A DNA stretch of 64,000 nucleotides, from assembly GCF_002734285.1 (NCBI RefSeq), contig NZ_NSEA01000011.1, positions 62,001 through 126,000 on the forward strand, read 5' to 3'. The stretch is from Fredinandcohnia onubensis (GTDB lineage Bacteria > Bacillota > Bacilli > Bacillales > Bacillaceae_L). The translations under genes were made by a program, and so were the position numbers. How positions within the stretch are numbered: position 1 is the stretch's first letter; each line of letters opens with the position of its first letter. Shown piece by piece: positions 8,923 through 18,199 of this stretch. The notes under the pieces are model-generated. The model was not told where the DNA came from. It searched no databases and saw nothing but the letters and a program-made list of their open reading frames with translations.

Positions 8923-10767
8923 ATTTACACGCGGAAGCTTTATCTCAAAGGTTGTTCCTTCATTTTCTTTGCTATCCACCTTAATTTCACCGTTATGATT
9001 TTCAATAATATTATAACTAACCATAAGGCCAAGGCCTGTTCCTTTTTCCTTTGTGGTGTAAAAAGGCTCCCCAATTCGGTCAAGAATCGGTTTTGGTATA
9101 CCACACCCCTCATCTATAAACAATATATAAATTGAGTCGACCGTAACCATTGTACGAATAAAAATATTACCGCCCTTTTCCATTGCATCGATGGAATTCT
9201 TAATAAGATTGATAAAGACCTGCTTTATCTGATTTTCATCGCATGTAATAATGGACTCTTTATTCATAAAGTCGATATTGATTTGGATATCTTGCAGAAT
9301 GGCTTGCGTCTCGAGCAATGTTACAACATCTCGCAAAATGATTCGAATATCTTTATTTTTGAATTTAATTTCTGACGGCTTTGCCAATAACAATAGCTCA
9401 CTTAAAATCAATTCAATTCGATTTAGCTCTGAAAAAATGATATCAAAGTAGTTTTGTTTCCCTTGAAAATCATTATGAAACAATTGTAAAAATCCTTTTA
9501 TAGCGGTTAATGGATTTCTAATTTCATGTGCAATACCAGCAGCAAGTTGTCCAGCGATAGACAGTTTTTCAGATTTAATCATTAATTCCTCTGCTTTGAT
9601 TCGATCTGATATGTCACGAATGATTACTTGAACAGCAGCTTCACCAAAATAAGTAGTCGGAATCCCGATTAATTCTGTATAAACCTGCTTTCCCTGGATG
9701 GTATACCAGGATTGCTTGCTAAAATTAACTTCCTTTTTTTCAGCATTTACAATTTTGATAAAATCTCTAACCTGATCGTGATTTTCTGGATGTAGAAAGG
9801 TATATATATTTTTCCCAAGCATTTCTGTGTAGCTGTTCGCGCCAAACATTTTTACACCTGAGTCATTGATAAAGACCCAATTGTTTTGATAAATAACCGC
9901 GATTGTATCAATAGAATTCTGGACAATTCGTTGATATCGTTCACGACTTCTATGGATAATATCATGAAATGATTTTCTAGATGAAATATCATGTAGGACA
10001 AGATATTCATAGATTTCATCATTAATATAAATCGGTACTTCTTTTACTTCTACAAAAATTTCCTCATTATTTTGTTTCTTCCACTTTTGTTCAATAATAC
10101 CCAATCGATACCCACTTTGTAGTTGTTGAATTCGTTTTTCTACTACTTCATGGAATTCCTGATTGATAAGTGAATAAATCGATTTTCCCAATACGTCCAT
10201 AGGATTCTGAATTTCGAGTAGGGTCTTAACTTCATTATTTAAATACAATATCCTACCAAATTTAGAAATGATAATTGGAAATGGAGCCTCATCGATTAGA
10301 ATGGATGCATCTTTTAAACGATTTTGATGAAGAACAATTTCCGAATTAACAGATGATAATAACGTATTATTCTGGATTTCCTCATGTGTCCGACTATTTT
10401 CAGGCTCGACTAGCACTCTCATTTTTAATAGGATTTCGTCATATTCGAAGGAATCGGAGTAATAAACAGGTTCAACGGTTGTTTCGAACCAGATAAATTC
10501 ATCGTTTGTCTTCACAACCCTTAGTGCACAAACTGAAGTTTCATGCTTATTGAAAAAATAGCTTTCAAGCATGAATCTGTCATCCTTATGGATAATGTTT
10601 TTAATGGAAGATCCAATTAATGTTTCATTTGTGTAACCTAAGATATCTTTACAGTTACTTGATATATAGAGAATTTTTCCGTTTACCGTAACTGTTAACA
10701 CAAGATTAACAGAGCATTGTGTTTGTGGTAATTGCTGTTGAGCACTAGTTTGATTGCCAAACTCCAT
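8911..10767 (-). CDS. Soluble multi-PAS sensor histidine kinase (sporulation-kinase type)
   Basis: A 618-residue cytoplasmic histidine kinase. Three PAS-like domains (about residues 20-135, 150-265 and 280-395) precede a HisKA domain with the phospho-acceptor in AGIAHEIRNPLTAIKG (about 415), then a HATPase domain with N (IKNSIDAM), G1 (DEGCGIP) and G2 (GTGLGL) boxes. There is no membrane segment and no response-regulator gene beside it. This architecture is that of KinA/KinE-like orphan kinases that feed the Spo0F-Spo0B-Spo0A relay, which is the likely but unproven role. The ligands of the PAS domains cannot be told. Confidence 0.88.
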   Translation of the reverse strand: MEFGNQTSAQQQLPQTQCSVNLVLTVTVNGKILYISSNCKDILGYTNETLIGSSIKNIIHKDDRFMLESYFFNKHETSVCALRVVKTNDEFIWFETTVEPVYYSDSFEYDEILLKMRVLVEPENSRTHEEIQNNTLLSSVNSEIVLHQNRLKDASILIDEAPFPIIISKFGRILYLNNEVKTLLEIQNPMDVLGKSIYSLINQEFHEVVEKRIQQLQSGYRLGIIEQKWKKQNNEEIFVEVKEVPIYINDEIYEYLVLHDISSRKSFHDIIHRSRERYQRIVQNSIDTIAVIYQNNWVFINDSGVKMFGANSYTEMLGKNIYTFLHPENHDQVRDFIKIVNAEKKEVNFSKQSWYTIQGKQVYTELIGIPTTYFGEAAVQVIIRDISDRIKAEELMIKSEKLSIAGQLAAGIAHEIRNPLTAIKGFLQLFHNDFQGKQNYFDIIFSELNRIELILSELLLLAKPSEIKFKNKDIRIILRDVVTLLETQAILQDIQINIDFMNKESIITCDENQIKQVFINLIKNSIDAMEKGGNIFIRTMVTVDSIYILFIDEGCGIPKPILDRIGEPFYTTKEKGTGLGLMVSYNIIENHNGEIKVDSKENEGTTFEIKLPRVNETV

Positions 10768-10948
10768 GTGTTGAACCCCCTCCCTTTCGCTTTAGACGTA
10801 TCATTAAGATCTAAAATATGAAATAAAAAATTTTGTTATGGTAACCAGTTTTTTACTATACTATTACATTAATTTAGGGTTTAGTTCATATCCATAGGTA
10901 GAAAGACCTGTTTTAAGCTCTAAAATCAATTCATCACCATCCGAAGGT

Positions 10949-10983
10949 AAAAAAACTCGACAAGCACCTGCTTGTCGAGTTTG
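10949..10983 (-). terminator. Terminator of the small lysine-rich gene
   Basis: ACTCGACAAGC/GCTTGTCGAGT stem with TTTTTT on the minus side. Confidence 0.9.
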
Positions 10984-10989
10984 TAAGTA

Positions 10990-11172
10990 TTAAAGTCCGC
11001 CTTCATATTTACCATCATTCTTAGAGGCTTTTTCTTTTTTCGCTTTTTTCTTATGTGCTTTGTTCGCTGCTGCGCTACCAAATTCTTTGCCGAACTCTGT
11101 ATCCGTTACAGCTGAGTCAAAGCCTTTTTTGTTTTTTTGTTCAGGATCATTCTTTTTATTACGCTTTGCCAT
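10990..11172 (-). CDS. Small lysine-rich protein, possibly spore-associated
   Basis: A 60-residue, strongly basic protein (MAKRNKKNDPEQ at the start, a run of K/A/E near residue 45), lacking membrane segments. ATG 11172 was chosen over a GTG 12 bases upstream because an AGGGGGGTG ribosome site sits about eight bases from it. The central FGKEFG and C-terminal GKYEGGL resemble no family I can name with confidence. It shares the MAK start, an FGxExG core and a lysine-rich end with the 41-residue gene at 18200, so the two may be related small Bacillus proteins. Confidence 0.6.
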   Translation of the reverse strand: MAKRNKKNDPEQKNKKGFDSAVTDTEFGKEFGSAAANKAHKKKAKKEKASKNDGKYEGGL

Positions 11173-11324
11173 ATTTGAGTGCACCCCCCTTAGAGATAAT
11201 CATTATTATTTTCTTCTCCTAGAGGATTTCCTATGCAACAATAGGCGAGTGCACTTGTGCTTGTTGGTGAATAAATTTCGTTATGACTTTAATCAAGGTT
11301 TTGGACAAAGATTCCTTTGACTCA

Positions 11325-12212
11325 TTAATCCCACAGTTTGTAGATGGCTTGAGTTCCGCTGTTTTCTTCGCCCTTTTCGGCCAGTTCTTCATACATTTGT
11401 ATTGCAAGTTCTAGACCTGGTGTATTCATTCCCATTGCTTTTGCTTCTTCGAGGGCAATTCCCATATCTTTAATGAAATGCTTGATATAAAAACCTGGTT
11501 CAAAATTACCTGCAATCATTCTTGGGGCAAGATTGCTTAATGACCAACTTCCAGCAGCTCCTGTTGAAATACTTTTTAAAACAGTTTCAGGGTCGAGTCC
11601 AGATTTCTTAGCATATACCATTGCTTCAGCGACACCAATCATATTGGAGGCAATTGCAATTTGGTTACACATTTTTGTATGTTGGCCAGAACCCGCTGGA
11701 CCTTGATACACAATATTCTCTCCCATGATCTCAAATAGCGGCTTGCAAGCTTCAAAAACCTCTTCGTCCCCACCAACCATAATAGCTAACCTTGCTTCTT
11801 TTGCACCAACATCTCCACCAGAAACAGGCGCGTCTAAGGAATACAAGCCCTTTTGTTTTGCTTCCTCGTAGATTTTAGTTGCTAAAGACGGAGTTGAAGT
11901 TGTCATATCAATAAAATAAGTTCCTTCTTTTGCATGTGCCAATAGTCCATTTTCACCAAGGTAGACCTCTTCCACATCGTAGGGATAGCCAACCATTGTA
12001 ATGACGATATTCGCTTCAGATGCGATATCCGCTACAGACTGTTTCCAAACGGCTCCTTGTTTCACAAGTTCTTCAGCTTTTTCTTGCGTGCGTGTATAGA
12101 CTAGAACCTTATGTCCTTTTGAAAGGATATGACCTGCCATACTTTTTCCCATAACACCTATTCCAATAAACCCCACAACCGCATTTTCATTTAAAAAATC
12201 TTTATGTACCAT
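11325..12212 (-). CDS. ykwC: NAD(P)-binding beta-hydroxyacid dehydrogenase YkwC
   Basis: A 295-residue protein of the 3-hydroxyisobutyrate dehydrogenase family: N-terminal Rossmann motif GFIGIGVMG (about 14-22), substrate signature DAPVSGGDVGA (about 125) and catalytic lysine in GSGQHTKMCNQ (about 180). B. subtilis YkwC matches along its length. It should oxidise or reduce a beta-hydroxyacid with NAD(P); the exact substrate is unknown. It is monocistronic and no terminator was obvious downstream. Confidence 0.88.
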   Translation of the reverse strand: MVHKDFLNENAVVGFIGIGVMGKSMAGHILSKGHKVLVYTRTQEKAEELVKQGAVWKQSVADIASEANIVITMVGYPYDVEEVYLGENGLLAHAKEGTYFIDMTTSTPSLATKIYEEAKQKGLYSLDAPVSGGDVGAKEARLAIMVGGDEEVFEACKPLFEIMGENIVYQGPAGSGQHTKMCNQIAIASNMIGVAEAMVYAKKSGLDPETVLKSISTGAAGSWSLSNLAPRMIAGNFEPGFYIKHFIKDMGIALEEAKAMGMNTPGLELAIQMYEELAEKGEENSGTQAIYKLWD

Positions 12213-12294
12213 TACGTTATCTCCCTTGATTTTTTATTTTTATCATATCATATAATTCCAAAAAAAAATGGGAAAATTGGGGATTTGTACCTTA

Positions 12295-12321
12295 CGAAAA
12301 CGGCACATGTTCCATAGGATA
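12295..12321 (+). promoter_or_regulatory. Possible sigma-K-type promoter for the YjcZ peptides
   Basis: AC at 12294-12295 and CATAGGATA at 12313-12321 are 17 bases apart, which fits the mother-cell sigma-K pattern (AC, then CATAnnnTA). It lies 28 bases before the first YjcZ start. The pattern is short, so this is suggestive only. Confidence 0.4.
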
Positions 12322-12348
12322 TAACAAATAGATATGGAGGTGTTCTAA

Positions 12349-12450
12349 ATGAGTGGAGAAAGACACGGAGGATATGGAGCAGGCTTTGCTTTGATTGTTG
12401 TATTATTCATTCTATTGATCATTGTTGGAGCTGCTTATGTAGGTTACTAA
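12349..12450 (+). CDS. YjcZ-family sporulation peptide
   Basis: A 33-residue peptide: a short glycine-rich head, then one hydrophobic helix ([18 protein letters not shown]) and a VGY tail. This is the YjcZ family of tiny membrane peptides found in spore formers. The ATG is eight bases after GGAGG. It is followed 51 bases later by a second member with the identical 18-residue helix. Function unknown; a spore-membrane or coat location is inferred from the family. Confidence 0.85.
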   Translation: MSGERHGGYGAGFALIVVLFILLIIVGAAYVGY

Positions 12451-12501
12451 TTCTTTAAGACAATTAAAGGTTAATAATAAAAAAAGAGAGGGAGATGTAA
12501 T

Positions 12502-12624
12502 ATGAGTTGTTGTGGATACGGATATGGTGGCTATGATTACGGTGGTTATGGGTTCCGCGGAGGCTTTGCGCTGATTGTTGTATTGTTCATTCTTCTAATC
12601 ATCGTCGGAGCTGCTTGGTTCTAA
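12502..12624 (+). CDS. YjcZ-family sporulation peptide (second copy)
   Basis: A 40-residue peptide. The head is rich in Gly and Tyr with a Cys pair ([15 protein letters not shown]); the tail is the same 18-residue membrane helix as the preceding gene, ending WF. The helix is encoded with different synonymous codons in the two copies, so the duplication is not recent or the protein sequence is under selection. Ribosome site GAGGGAGATG. A terminator follows at 12655. Confidence 0.85.
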   Translation: MSCCGYGYGGYDYGGYGFRGGFALIVVLFILLIIVGAAWF

Positions 12625-12654
12625 GCTAAGATAAGCATTTAACATTAATACGAA

Positions 12655-12688
12655 GCCAGCAACATAAAACAGTTGCTGGCTTTTTACT
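12655..12688 (+). terminator. Terminator of the YjcZ pair
   Basis: GCCAGCAAC/GTTGCTGGC stem followed by TTTTTACTTT. Confidence 0.88.
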
Positions 12689-12901
12689 TTACTCTCCTTC
12701 AAAGATATCCTGGAACTTCTTCATTTCTTTATCCACTTTAGGCTTCATATGATAAGGATTTTTCGGTTGAACCATGTTTTCTGTATTTACATCAGACCTA
12801 ATCCCTATTTTATTTCCTGCAGTATCATCATTGATAATGCCTTCATAGCGTCCATCGAAATGAGGGTCCCGTTCATGATAATCGCGATCATTTTCTGGCA
12901 T
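12689..12901 (-). CDS. Small hydrophilic protein of unknown function
   Basis: A 70-residue charged protein (MPENDRDYHERDPHF start; KEMKKFQDIFEGE end) with no signal or membrane segment. The frame stays open 14 codons further upstream, but the upstream codons contain a perfect AGGAGGT ribosome site eight bases from ATG 12901, so the start was placed here. It is convergent with the YjcZ pair and shares the terminator region. No family recognised. Confidence 0.6.
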   Translation of the reverse strand: MPENDRDYHERDPHFDGRYEGIINDDTAGNKIGIRSDVNTENMVQPKNPYHMKPKVDKEMKKFQDIFEGE

Positions 12902-13012
12902 TTTTCTATACCTCCTCATTATTAAAGTGGCATGTTCTATCAAAAATATGTACTTTTTACATCATAAATAGGAACAATAAGAACAGGATTAATGAAATGA
13001 GGAGAGATTGTA

Positions 13013-13204
13013 ATGGGTGCGATTGATCGCGAAGGCTATCGGTTTGAAACAGAATATAGTGTCATTAGTCAAAAAGGGGCAATTCATGTCTATCGGGATG
13101 GAGAATTTATCAAGGAATTGTCTTTCGCTTTTAAAGGAGAGCAACCAGACCCAGCTTTAATAGAAAATGTGGTTGATGCGTTTTTTGATACACACCAAGA
13201 ATAA
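13013..13204 (+). CDS. DUF5370 protein (YbxH-like)
   Basis: A 63-residue acidic protein matching the YbxH/DUF5370 family: MGAIDREGYRFETEYSVI, then KGAIHVYRDGEFIKEL. Function unknown. Good GAGGAGAG ribosome site. It precedes the acetyltransferase gene on the same strand by 60 bases with no terminator between them, so they could be cotranscribed. Confidence 0.75.
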   Translation: MGAIDREGYRFETEYSVISQKGAIHVYRDGEFIKELSFAFKGEQPDPALIENVVDAFFDTHQE

Positions 13205-13264
13205 GTATAGTTTTACTTCTCATCCATTTGAATGTAACGTACAATGTGGATGTGAGGTGATGAC

Positions 13265-13930
13265 ATGTATCGAAAAGAAATATTTGTGTTTGATGGAAAT
13301 ACACCTAAAAAGTGCGTAATTCGTAATTATCAAGAAAATGATTTTGACGACCTGATTCGTGTTCAACAAGAAAGTTTCCCTCCACCTTTTCCTTCTGAAT
13401 TATGGTGGAATAATGAACAATTACATAACCATGTAGCTCTATTCCCTGAGGGTGCCCTATGTGTCGAGATTGACGGTAGAATATGTGGTTCAATGACTGG
13501 ATTAATTGTTCAATTTGACCCTAGTCATCCACAACATACGTGGGAGGAAATCACAGATAACGGATACATACGAAATCATACTGCAGGTGGAAACACATTA
13601 TACATAGTTGATATTTGTGTGAGCCCGGCCTATCGAAAATTTGGCCTGGGGAAATGGTTGATGCAATCGATGTATGAAGTTGTTGTACATTTAAAATTAG
13701 ACCGATTAGTAGGTGGCGGGCGAATTTCTGGATACTCTAAGTACTCTACAGATCTAAGTGCCGAAGAATACATTGAAAAAGTAATGTCAGGTGAACTAAA
13801 GGATCCCGTGATTACCTTTCTTCTTCGTTGTGGACGCAGTCCTGTCCAGCTTATTGAAAACTACCTCGAGGACGAGGAGTCCTGTAATTATGGATTATTA
13901 ATGGAATGGAAAAATCCCTTTCAAATATGA
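13265..13930 (+). CDS. GNAT-family N-acetyltransferase
   Basis: A 221-residue protein with a GNAT fold: N-terminal strand/helix (CVIRNYQENDFDDLIRVQQESFP), then the acetyl-CoA-binding segment DICVSPAYRKFGLGKWLMQ (about 119-137). It should transfer an acetyl group from acetyl-CoA to an amine; the substrate is not predictable. It has a C-terminal extension of about 60 residues beyond the minimal domain. The ATG follows GTGAGGTGATGAC. A bidirectional terminator separates it from convergent ptsI. Confidence 0.82.
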   Translation: MYRKEIFVFDGNTPKKCVIRNYQENDFDDLIRVQQESFPPPFPSELWWNNEQLHNHVALFPEGALCVEIDGRICGSMTGLIVQFDPSHPQHTWEEITDNGYIRNHTAGGNTLYIVDICVSPAYRKFGLGKWLMQSMYEVVVHLKLDRLVGGGRISGYSKYSTDLSAEEYIEKVMSGELKDPVITFLLRCGRSPVQLIENYLEDEESCNYGLLMEWKNPFQI

Positions 13931-13969
13931 AAAAAACGAGTCTACATTAAAGTTAGACTCGTTTTTTTC
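13931..13969. terminator. Bidirectional terminator (ptsI / acetyltransferase)
   Basis: AAAAAACGAGTCTA/TAGACTCGTTTTTT stem with T runs on both strands. Confidence 0.92.
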
Positions 13970-13970
13970 T

Positions 13971-15689
13971 TTAGTTCATAAAGTTTGCTTTTACAAATTC
14001 AACTACTTCTTCCGTAGTGCTCATAGAAAGAATCTTTTCTTTGAAGCTTGCGATTTCAGCTTTAGAAAGCTTCTTGATCTGAGTTCTTGCAGGTAAGATG
14101 GATGTTGCGCTCATACTGAATTCGTCTAATCCTAATCCTAACAGAATTGGAATTGCAATTGTATCCCCGGCCATTTCTCCACACATGCCTGCCCACTTGC
14201 CTTCCTTATGAGCCGCTTCAATCACCATTGAAATGAGTCGTAAGATTGATGGAGAATATGGCTGATAAAGATATGAGACACGCTCGTTCATTCGGTCAGC
14301 AGCCATTGTATATTGAATTAAATCATTTGTGCCAATACTAAAGAAATCTACTTCTTTTGCAAATTGGTCAGCTAATACAGCAGTGGACGGAATCTCAACC
14401 ATTATTCCGATTTCAATTGTATCAGATACAGAGGTTCCACCCGCTACAAGCTTTTCTTTTTCATCAAGTAAAATTGCTTTAGCTTGTCTAAACTCATCAA
14501 GTGTTGCAATCATTGGGAACATGATTTTTAAGTTTCCATATGTACTTGCACGAAGTAGCGCACGTAATTGTGTACGGAAAATATCCTGTTCCTCTAAGCA
14601 AAGACGAATCGCTCTAAATCCTAAGAACGGATTTAATTCTTTCGGAAGATTTAAGTATGGGAGCTCCTTATCCCCACCTATATCGAGTGTTCGAACGACA
14701 ACAGGTTTGCCTTCCATTTTTTCAAGAACTGTTTTATAGGATTCGAATTGCTCTTCCTCTGTAGGAAGTTGGTCACGCCCCATATAAAGGAACTCTGTAC
14801 GATATAGTCCAATTGCTTCTCCGCCATTTTCGAGAACTCCCTTTACATCTTCTGGAGTTCCGATATTTGCAGCAAGTTCTACATGCTCCCCGTCACTTGT
14901 AACAGTTTTTTCATTTTTAAGTTTAGCCCATTCAGCTTTCTGTGCTTCATATTGCTCTTTCTTTTGACGGTACTGAGCTAAAACTTCCTCAGATGGATTA
15001 ACAATGACAGCACCATCAAGTCCATCAACAATAACCATTACCCCATTTTCAATATCTGAAGTAACCGTTTTTGTTCCAACTACTGCTGGAATCTCCATTG
15101 AACGAGCCATAATCGCAGAGTGTGAAGTACGGCCACCAATATCAGTAGTAAAGCCTTTTACATAATTTCGATTTAATTGAGCTGTGTCTGAAGGAGTCAA
15201 ATCTTCCGCAATAATAATAACTTCTTCTGAAATCATACTTGGATTCGAGATGGTCACACCTAGTAGATGAGCCAAAACACGTTTTGTTACATCACGAATA
15301 TCAGAAGCTCGTTCTGCCATATATTCATTGTCCATTCCTTCGAACATGGTAATGAACATATTCGCTACTTCCTGTAATGCAAACTCTGCATTCACATTTT
15401 CAGAGTTTATTTTATCTTTAATAGGATTAAGGAGTTCTGGATCACTTAAAACAAGAAGATGGGCGGAAAAGATTGCCGCTTTGTCTTCCCCTAGTTCAAC
15501 ATTTGCTCGATTCTTAATCGCTTCTAATTCTTCTTTTGATTGATTAACTGCTTCTTCAAAACGCTTAATTTCGGCATCCTTGTCGCTAATAGTTTGTTTT
15601 TCAACGGTTAGATCTGGATGCTCTAAACGAAAGCTTTTCGCGATTGCGATACCTGCTGAAGCAGCAATTCCTTTGATTATTTCAGACAT
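13971..15689 (-). CDS. ptsI: PTS enzyme I (phosphoenolpyruvate-protein phosphotransferase)
   Basis: A 572-residue protein with the full enzyme I layout. The N-terminal HPr-binding and phosphohistidine domain has the active His in [13 protein letters not shown] (about 189). The C-terminal PEP-binding barrel has the typical [29 protein letters not shown] and catalytic Cys in [10 protein letters not shown] (about 502). It takes phosphate from PEP and passes it to HPr. Its ATG overlaps the ptsH stop (TAATG), so the two are translationally coupled. A short operon with a GlcT-type leader feeds it. Confidence 0.98.
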   Translation of the reverse strand: MSEIIKGIAASAGIAIAKSFRLEHPDLTVEKQTISDKDAEIKRFEEAVNQSKEELEAIKNRANVELGEDKAAIFSAHLLVLSDPELLNPIKDKINSENVNAEFALQEVANMFITMFEGMDNEYMAERASDIRDVTKRVLAHLLGVTISNPSMISEEVIIIAEDLTPSDTAQLNRNYVKGFTTDIGGRTSHSAIMARSMEIPAVVGTKTVTSDIENGVMVIVDGLDGAVIVNPSEEVLAQYRQKKEQYEAQKAEWAKLKNEKTVTSDGEHVELAANIGTPEDVKGVLENGGEAIGLYRTEFLYMGRDQLPTEEEQFESYKTVLEKMEGKPVVVRTLDIGGDKELPYLNLPKELNPFLGFRAIRLCLEEQDIFRTQLRALLRASTYGNLKIMFPMIATLDEFRQAKAILLDEKEKLVAGGTSVSDTIEIGIMVEIPSTAVLADQFAKEVDFFSIGTNDLIQYTMAADRMNERVSYLYQPYSPSILRLISMVIEAAHKEGKWAGMCGEMAGDTIAIPILLGLGLDEFSMSATSILPARTQIKKLSKAEIASFKEKILSMSTTEEVVEFVKANFMN

Positions 15690-15955
15690 TATTCACCAAG
15701 TCCTTCATTTGCCATAATTTCTGTCAAGTTAGCGATTACTTCTTCTTCGTCAGATCCTTCTGCAACGATCTTTACCTCTGCACCTTGTCCAATTCCAAGA
15801 GACATAACACCCATAATTGACTTTAGATTTACGGACTTTCCGTTATATTCTAATTGAATATCTGAGTTATATTTACTAGCAGCCTGTACCAATACTGTTG
15901 CTGGACGTGCATGAATTCCTGATTCACTTGTGATTTTAAATGTTTTTTCTGCCAT
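15689..15955 (-). CDS. ptsH: Phosphocarrier protein HPr
   Basis: An 88-residue protein with both regulatory sites: catalytic His15 in SGIHARPA and Ser46 in NLKSIMGVM, the site of HPr kinase. It carries phosphate from enzyme I to sugar-specific enzymes II and, as Ser46-P, is the CcpA corepressor. Unlike B. subtilis, where ptsH follows ptsG directly, here it is the first gene after its own leader with an antiterminator site (16061-16163). Ribosome site AAAGGGGAAATAAAC. Confidence 0.98.
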   Translation of the reverse strand: MAEKTFKITSESGIHARPATVLVQAASKYNSDIQLEYNGKSVNLKSIMGVMSLGIGQGAEVKIVAEGSDEEEVIANLTEIMANEGLGE

Positions 15956-16060
15956 GTTTATTTCCCCTTTTCACTTATTTTAAAAATAATTACTTGTAGT
16001 ATTTGTTCGTTTCCGGTAGATATGTAAAGAAAGAGTATTATTGTGTTCACTAGATGCAAT

Positions 16061-16163
16061 AAATAAAGGCATGAGAAAGACGATAAAACCCATGCAAAAA
16101 ATGTTTTTTTGCCTATAGCTTTTATCACTACTTTACTCATGCCTGATCGAATCAGTAACACGT
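16061..16163 (-). promoter_or_regulatory. GlcT-type RAT antiterminator and terminator in the ptsHI leader
   Basis: On the minus strand the core TGATTCGATCAGGCATGAGT lies within 16133-16163, a 31-nt block identical to the one upstream of ptsG. Its 3' part (GGCATGAG, 16136-16143) can pair with CTCATGCC (16068-16075), followed by TTTATTTATT. This is the B. subtilis ptsG arrangement: active GlcT stabilises the RAT hairpin and prevents termination. The T run is weaker than at ptsG, so basal read-through may be higher. Confidence 0.88.
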
Positions 16164-16456
16164 AATATATTACACATATGTAAATTTTAGATTTTGATTT
16201 GGTTAAAATGCTCTTACCTTTTATACCTAACCTTTTACACGAAAAAGTATAGCATAGGAATAGAACGTATTTCAACAGAAAGGCAAATAATCGTTTTAAA
16301 ACGAAAATTGAGAATGTTTTTCATTTACAATAACTTATTATTCAAATGTACTATTCTTTACAAACAGTGCATTTAAAGATTACAATCCTTAAAGGTAGTC
16401 ATGTATAATAAGCAAATATTGTATTTTATCTACATAATAAGTTGGAGGTGCTTTCA
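16164..16456. promoter_or_regulatory. Divergent promoter region of ptsHI and ykrA
   Basis: On the minus strand an extended -10 (TGCTATACT, 16246-16254) with a possible TTGAAA -35 at 16271-16276 could start the ptsHI transcript about 80 bases before the RAT. The rest is AT-rich. A 105-codon frame at 15958-16275 crosses the leader but lacks a ribosome site and is not a gene. Confidence 0.45.
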
Positions 16457-17254
16457 TTGATCAAACTGATTGTTAGTGATTTAGATGGAACACTATTGCG
16501 GGAAGACAATTCTGTAAATCCTGAAGATACTAAAGCATTGACCAAGGCCGCACAAGATGGACTTCAAATTAGCATCGCCACGGGTCGAATGGATACTGAG
16601 ATAAAAGAAGTATTAAAATCGATTGGGCAAAACTTCCATCGAATTAGCCAAAATGGGGCATTTGCATCAACCTTAGATGATCGGTCCATTTTTTCTCGTA
16701 CCTTCACAACCGAAATCGCAGAAACAATCTATAATAACGTATTGAATCCGAAGTTCGTAACGATTATCTGTAGCTATGACACAAATTACACCCATGAAAA
16801 TAATGAGTATGTTGAGGGTGTTCAAAAAAGAATGTTCCATCCTATCATCATTGATCCAGAAATAAGTACGAAGTTTAGAGAAATTAAACCATCAAAGATT
16901 ACCCTGATTGGTTTCGAAAACGATATTGTTGAGACGTACGAAACACTTTCTAATGATTATTCCGATGAAATTGATTTGTTCATTTCCGAGAAACATGTTT
17001 TGGATATTATGCCAAAGCAAATTAGCAAAGGGAATGCAATTATAAAACTTCTCGAGGATCTTTCTTTAAAACCAGAGGAAATTGCATGTATTGGGGATTC
17101 TTTTAATGATATTCCGATGTTCCGCTTAACTCCTTACAGTTTTGTGATGGAGACTGCACATGACGAAGTGAAAAAAGAAGCAAAATTCGTTGTTCAATCT
17201 GTGGCAGAAGCGGTTGAAATGATTTTAAAAGAAAATAGTAAACAAAGTGTTTAA
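16457..17254 (+). CDS. ykrA: Cof-type HAD phosphatase YkrA
   Basis: A 265-residue haloacid dehalogenase-fold phosphatase. Motif I is SDLDGTLL near the N-terminus (nucleophile Asp about 8), motif II ATGR (about 41), motif III lysine in SKGNAIIKLL, and motif IV GDSFNDIPM (about 214). A C2-type cap lies between II and III. It probably dephosphorylates a sugar phosphate or nucleotide. The start is TTG 16457, six bases after GGAGGTG, giving the family start MIKLIVSDLDGT; an upstream TTG at 16442 lies before that site. Confidence 0.88.
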   Translation: MIKLIVSDLDGTLLREDNSVNPEDTKALTKAAQDGLQISIATGRMDTEIKEVLKSIGQNFHRISQNGAFASTLDDRSIFSRTFTTEIAETIYNNVLNPKFVTIICSYDTNYTHENNEYVEGVQKRMFHPIIIDPEISTKFREIKPSKITLIGFENDIVETYETLSNDYSDEIDLFISEKHVLDIMPKQISKGNAIIKLLEDLSLKPEEIACIGDSFNDIPMFRLTPYSFVMETAHDEVKKEAKFVVQSVAEAVEMILKENSKQSV

Positions 17255-17256
17255 GT

Positions 17257-17283
17257 AGACTCGAAGAGATTCGAGTCTTTTTT
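17257..17283 (+). terminator. Terminator of ykrA
   Basis: AGACTCGAA/TTCGAGTCT with a GAGA loop, then TTTTTT. Confidence 0.92.
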
Positions 17284-17355
17284 ATGTTATAAAAGATTGC
17301 ATCTAACCAAAAACTAAATAAAATCATTTGCACTGATTTGTTGGAGGAAGAAGAG

Positions 17356-18123
17356 ATGCCATATATAACAGGTACGAATCAGACCCAAATCTACTATGAA
17401 AGCCATGGTGAAGGGAAACCAATTGTTTTCATTCACCCTCCTGGAATGGGACATGTAACCTTTAAACTGCAACAACCCCTGTCAAAAAAATTTAAAGTTA
17501 TTACATTTGATCTACGTGGAAATGGGAATAGTGATCCAGGAACTGAGGATATCACCATTTCATTATTAGCAACTGATATTCTGCAACTGATAGATCAACT
17601 AGCTCTCGAAAAAGTCGTTGTATGCGGTTATTCCAATGGCGGATCCATTGCATTGGAATTTGCCCTTTCCAATCCCGAACGTGTTGAAGGCATCATATTA
17701 ATTGGTGGTTTTTCAGAGGTGAACACATTTTTATTACGGTCAGAATTTAAGCTTGGAATTTCCACCGTTAGAATGAGAGGATTATCTGTATTAGCAAAGG
17801 TATTAGGGAAGGCACATGGTACAACAAAAGAATATAAAAAGGAAATTGAACAATATGTAAAAAAAGCAAATGTAAATATTCTCTATCAAATGTACATAAG
17901 AGGACTCGAATATAATTGTTCACATCGATTAAAAGATATAAAAGTCCCTGTTCTATTAGTTGATGGTTTCTTCGATTTCTACATGCACTCCTATCAACGT
18001 TTTTTAGAGAAGGAAATTCCAAATGCAGAGAGAGTCTTTGTTAATAAAGCTAGACATCAAGTACCGACGAGACATGCACATACATTCAATCAATTAATTG
18101 AAACATTCATAGAAAAACTATAA
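17356..18123 (+). CDS. Alpha/beta-hydrolase
   Basis: A 255-residue cytoplasmic alpha/beta-hydrolase. It has the oxyanion-hole HPPG motif (about 29), DLRGNGNSDPG (about 56-66), the nucleophile elbow GYSNGGS (Ser about 94), a late acid residue in LLVDGFFDF and the catalytic His in ARHQVPTRH near the end. The reaction (ester, lactone or other) is not defined by sequence. ATG 17356 was chosen since GGAGGAAGAAG lies just upstream; earlier TTG codons are in that site. Confidence 0.85.
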   Translation: MPYITGTNQTQIYYESHGEGKPIVFIHPPGMGHVTFKLQQPLSKKFKVITFDLRGNGNSDPGTEDITISLLATDILQLIDQLALEKVVVCGYSNGGSIALEFALSNPERVEGIILIGGFSEVNTFLLRSEFKLGISTVRMRGLSVLAKVLGKAHGTTKEYKKEIEQYVKKANVNILYQMYIRGLEYNCSHRLKDIKVPVLLVDGFFDFYMHSYQRFLEKEIPNAERVFVNKARHQVPTRHAHTFNQLIETFIEKL

Positions 18124-18199
18124 TCGTTCGTTCATTTTATACCGTAAGATAACACATACTAATAATCGAACAAAAATTTAAAATAAGGGGGTCAACATA

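Noticed and set aside
15958-16275. 105-codon minus-strand frame upstream of ptsH
   Set aside because: It crosses the RAT-terminator leader, has no ribosome site and ends three bases before the ptsH start; the RNA element explains the sequence.
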